From contig JAOAEJ010000017.1 in the NCBI GenBank assembly GCA_026416815.1, forward strand, positions 1-64,000: a stretch of DNA of 64,000 nucleotides, read 5' to 3'. The notes below the pieces were generated by a model that was not told where the DNA came from, ran no database searches, and was given only the letters and a program-made list of their open reading frames with translations. Positions 63,248 to 64,000 of this stretch are shown in pieces. Within the stretch, counting starts at the first letter, position 1. Every line of letters starts with the position of its first letter. The translations under genes were made by a program, and so were the position numbers. The DNA is from Clostridia bacterium. GTDB taxonomy: Bacteria; Bacillota; Clostridia; Acetivibrionales; DSM-2933.

Positions 63248-64000
63248 TTAGTTTTCGTAATAGTCGCTATATGTATTATTGTCTTTATCCTGCACAACTA
63301 CGTAGGTTTCCTCACCTTCATCGTAGTTATGTAACTCTAAATCTTTAGCATTATATTCATATCCGGTTTGTAACTCAGCATATGCCTTTGCCTCGAATAC
63401 TATCATAGCATAAACTGTTTCACATCCTATAAAATCTCCGTAGTTTTCCTGTACTGAATCATTCATCAAGACTTTTTTTGCAATATCACTTAAGCTTTTG
63501 AATGCTTCTAAATCGGCTTTATCTTTTAGGAGTATGAACATTATCGCTTCGCTACTGCCTAATTCATAGGGATTGTCCCACATACCATCAATCGGTATAA
63601 GCTGTGCTTTAGATTTTAAGGTTGAGATTGTTGATTTTTCAGCTTCTGTTAGTGGTATTGATGTGGCATTTACAACCCTTTCTATGTCGGCTTCGTTTAC
63701 TTTGGGAGGGATTACTTCAAAGTTGCCATTAAATTCGCTGTATGTATATGTAGATTCGTAACTAGAATACAATTTATCAGGTGAAAGTGGGCTAAAAGTA
63801 GCGGTCAGCTTAATTAGCAATTTATTTATAACATTAGTTTCTTTGTCTATCTGAATCTCAGCATAAGCCTGAGAGACAGTATAGCTATTACTTTCATTTG
63901 CAGGCTCTAAAAAGCATACATTACCTTTTAGCGTCAAAACCCTGGTGTTTAAATCTTCATCAGCAATAAGGCCCGCGCAAACATAATCGTTGATACCTAT
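63248..64000 (-). CDS. C-terminal part of an unidentified protein, cut by the right edge
   Basis: The frame is open from the right window edge to the stop at 63248, 250 codons. An internal TTG at 63937 could serve as a start for 229 residues, but the 21 codons before it are also open and continue the same beta-strand pattern (NTRVLTLKGNVCFLEP), and no ribosome site precedes the TTG, so I treat it as 5'-partial. The visible part alternates strands rich in Thr, Ser and Tyr with helical segments, such as LTEAEKSTISTLKSKAQLIP and LEAFKSLSDIAKKVLM, and has an acidic C-terminus. No family was recognised. A secreted or lipoprotein-like protein is possible; it precedes the SLH-protein genes in the same direction. 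Confidence 0.7.
   Translation of the reverse strand: MGINDYVCAGLIADEDLNTRVLTLKGNVCFLEPANESNSYTVSQAYAEIQIDKETNVINKLLIKLTATFSPLSPDKLYSSYESTYTYSEFNGNFEVIPPKVNEADIERVVNATSIPLTEAEKSTISTLKSKAQLIPIDGMWDNPYELGSSEAIMFILLKDKADLEAFKSLSDIAKKVLMNDSVQENYGDFIGCETVYAMIVFEAKAYAELQTGYEYNAKDLELHNYDEGEETYVVVQDKDNNTYSDYYEN

Overview
The window comes from a low-GC, spore-forming, flagellated, Gram-positive anaerobe, most likely of class Clostridia. The evidence is the sporulation genes spoIIID, spoIIQ and spoIID, the murA/ywmB pair, an Mbl-type MreB, flagellar rod genes, S-layer-homology (SLH) surface proteins and Clostridium-like ribosome binding sites. I see no rRNA, tRNA, CRISPR array, phage or intact insertion sequence. 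Both window ends cut through genes.

Region 1 (1-13.9 kb) is housekeeping and accessory. It holds a short membrane protein next to an incomplete gene, yebC, an orphan sensor kinase, a CoA-binding protein, a YigZ-family protein, a degenerate Nudix protein, hflX (whose N-terminal domain carries a JAMM metalloprotease-like motif), an HD phosphohydrolase, a small unknown protein, a metallo-beta-lactamase-fold hydrolase and a very large secreted type I pullulanase.

Region 2 (14.0-38.5 kb) is one exopolysaccharide locus, all on the minus strand and read from 37.9 kb down to 14.0 kb. It opens with a promoter and a leader of about 260 nt. Next come the Wzz/BY-kinase/PHP-phosphatase module (cpsC-cpsD-cpsB), the initiating sugar-phosphate transferase and a NusG-paralogue antiterminator of LoaP type. 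A strong intrinsic terminator follows directly. Beyond it lie a polysaccharide deacetylase, a TviB/TviC-like pair for an N-acetylhexosaminuronic acid, a MOP flippase, a serine-acetyltransferase-like protein, four GT4 glycosyltransferases, a lipoprotein glycosidase, a Wzy-like polymerase, an acyltransferase, a heparinase II/III-like protein, an AlgD-like GDP-mannose dehydrogenase and a mannose-1-phosphate guanylyltransferase. Gene content predicts a Wzx/Wzy-assembled, strongly acidic polymer containing mannuronate and a HexNAc-uronate. Several hairpin repeats and at least two terminators lie inside the unit, which fits a need for processive antitermination.

Region 3 (38.6-52.5 kb) holds a two-gene ABC exporter, then a cell-envelope and sporulation block whose order matches the Bacillus subtilis ywmB-murA-spoIID-spoIIQ ... 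spoIIID-mbl-flhO-flhP ... fabZ region. It is interrupted by a PD-(D/E)XK-like gene on the opposite strand and by a phosphodiester glycosidase-family gene that overlaps a FlgJ-like rod gene.

Region 4 (53.0-64.0 kb) is a minus-strand series of three secreted proteins with C-terminal SLH or SLH-like regions, two of them very large fibronectin-III arrays. They follow a partial gene of unknown function that runs off the right edge.

Three families of intergenic hairpin repeats are spread over the window. Where the sequence shows a clear Shine-Dalgarno site inside a longer open frame, I have shortened the start and said so.
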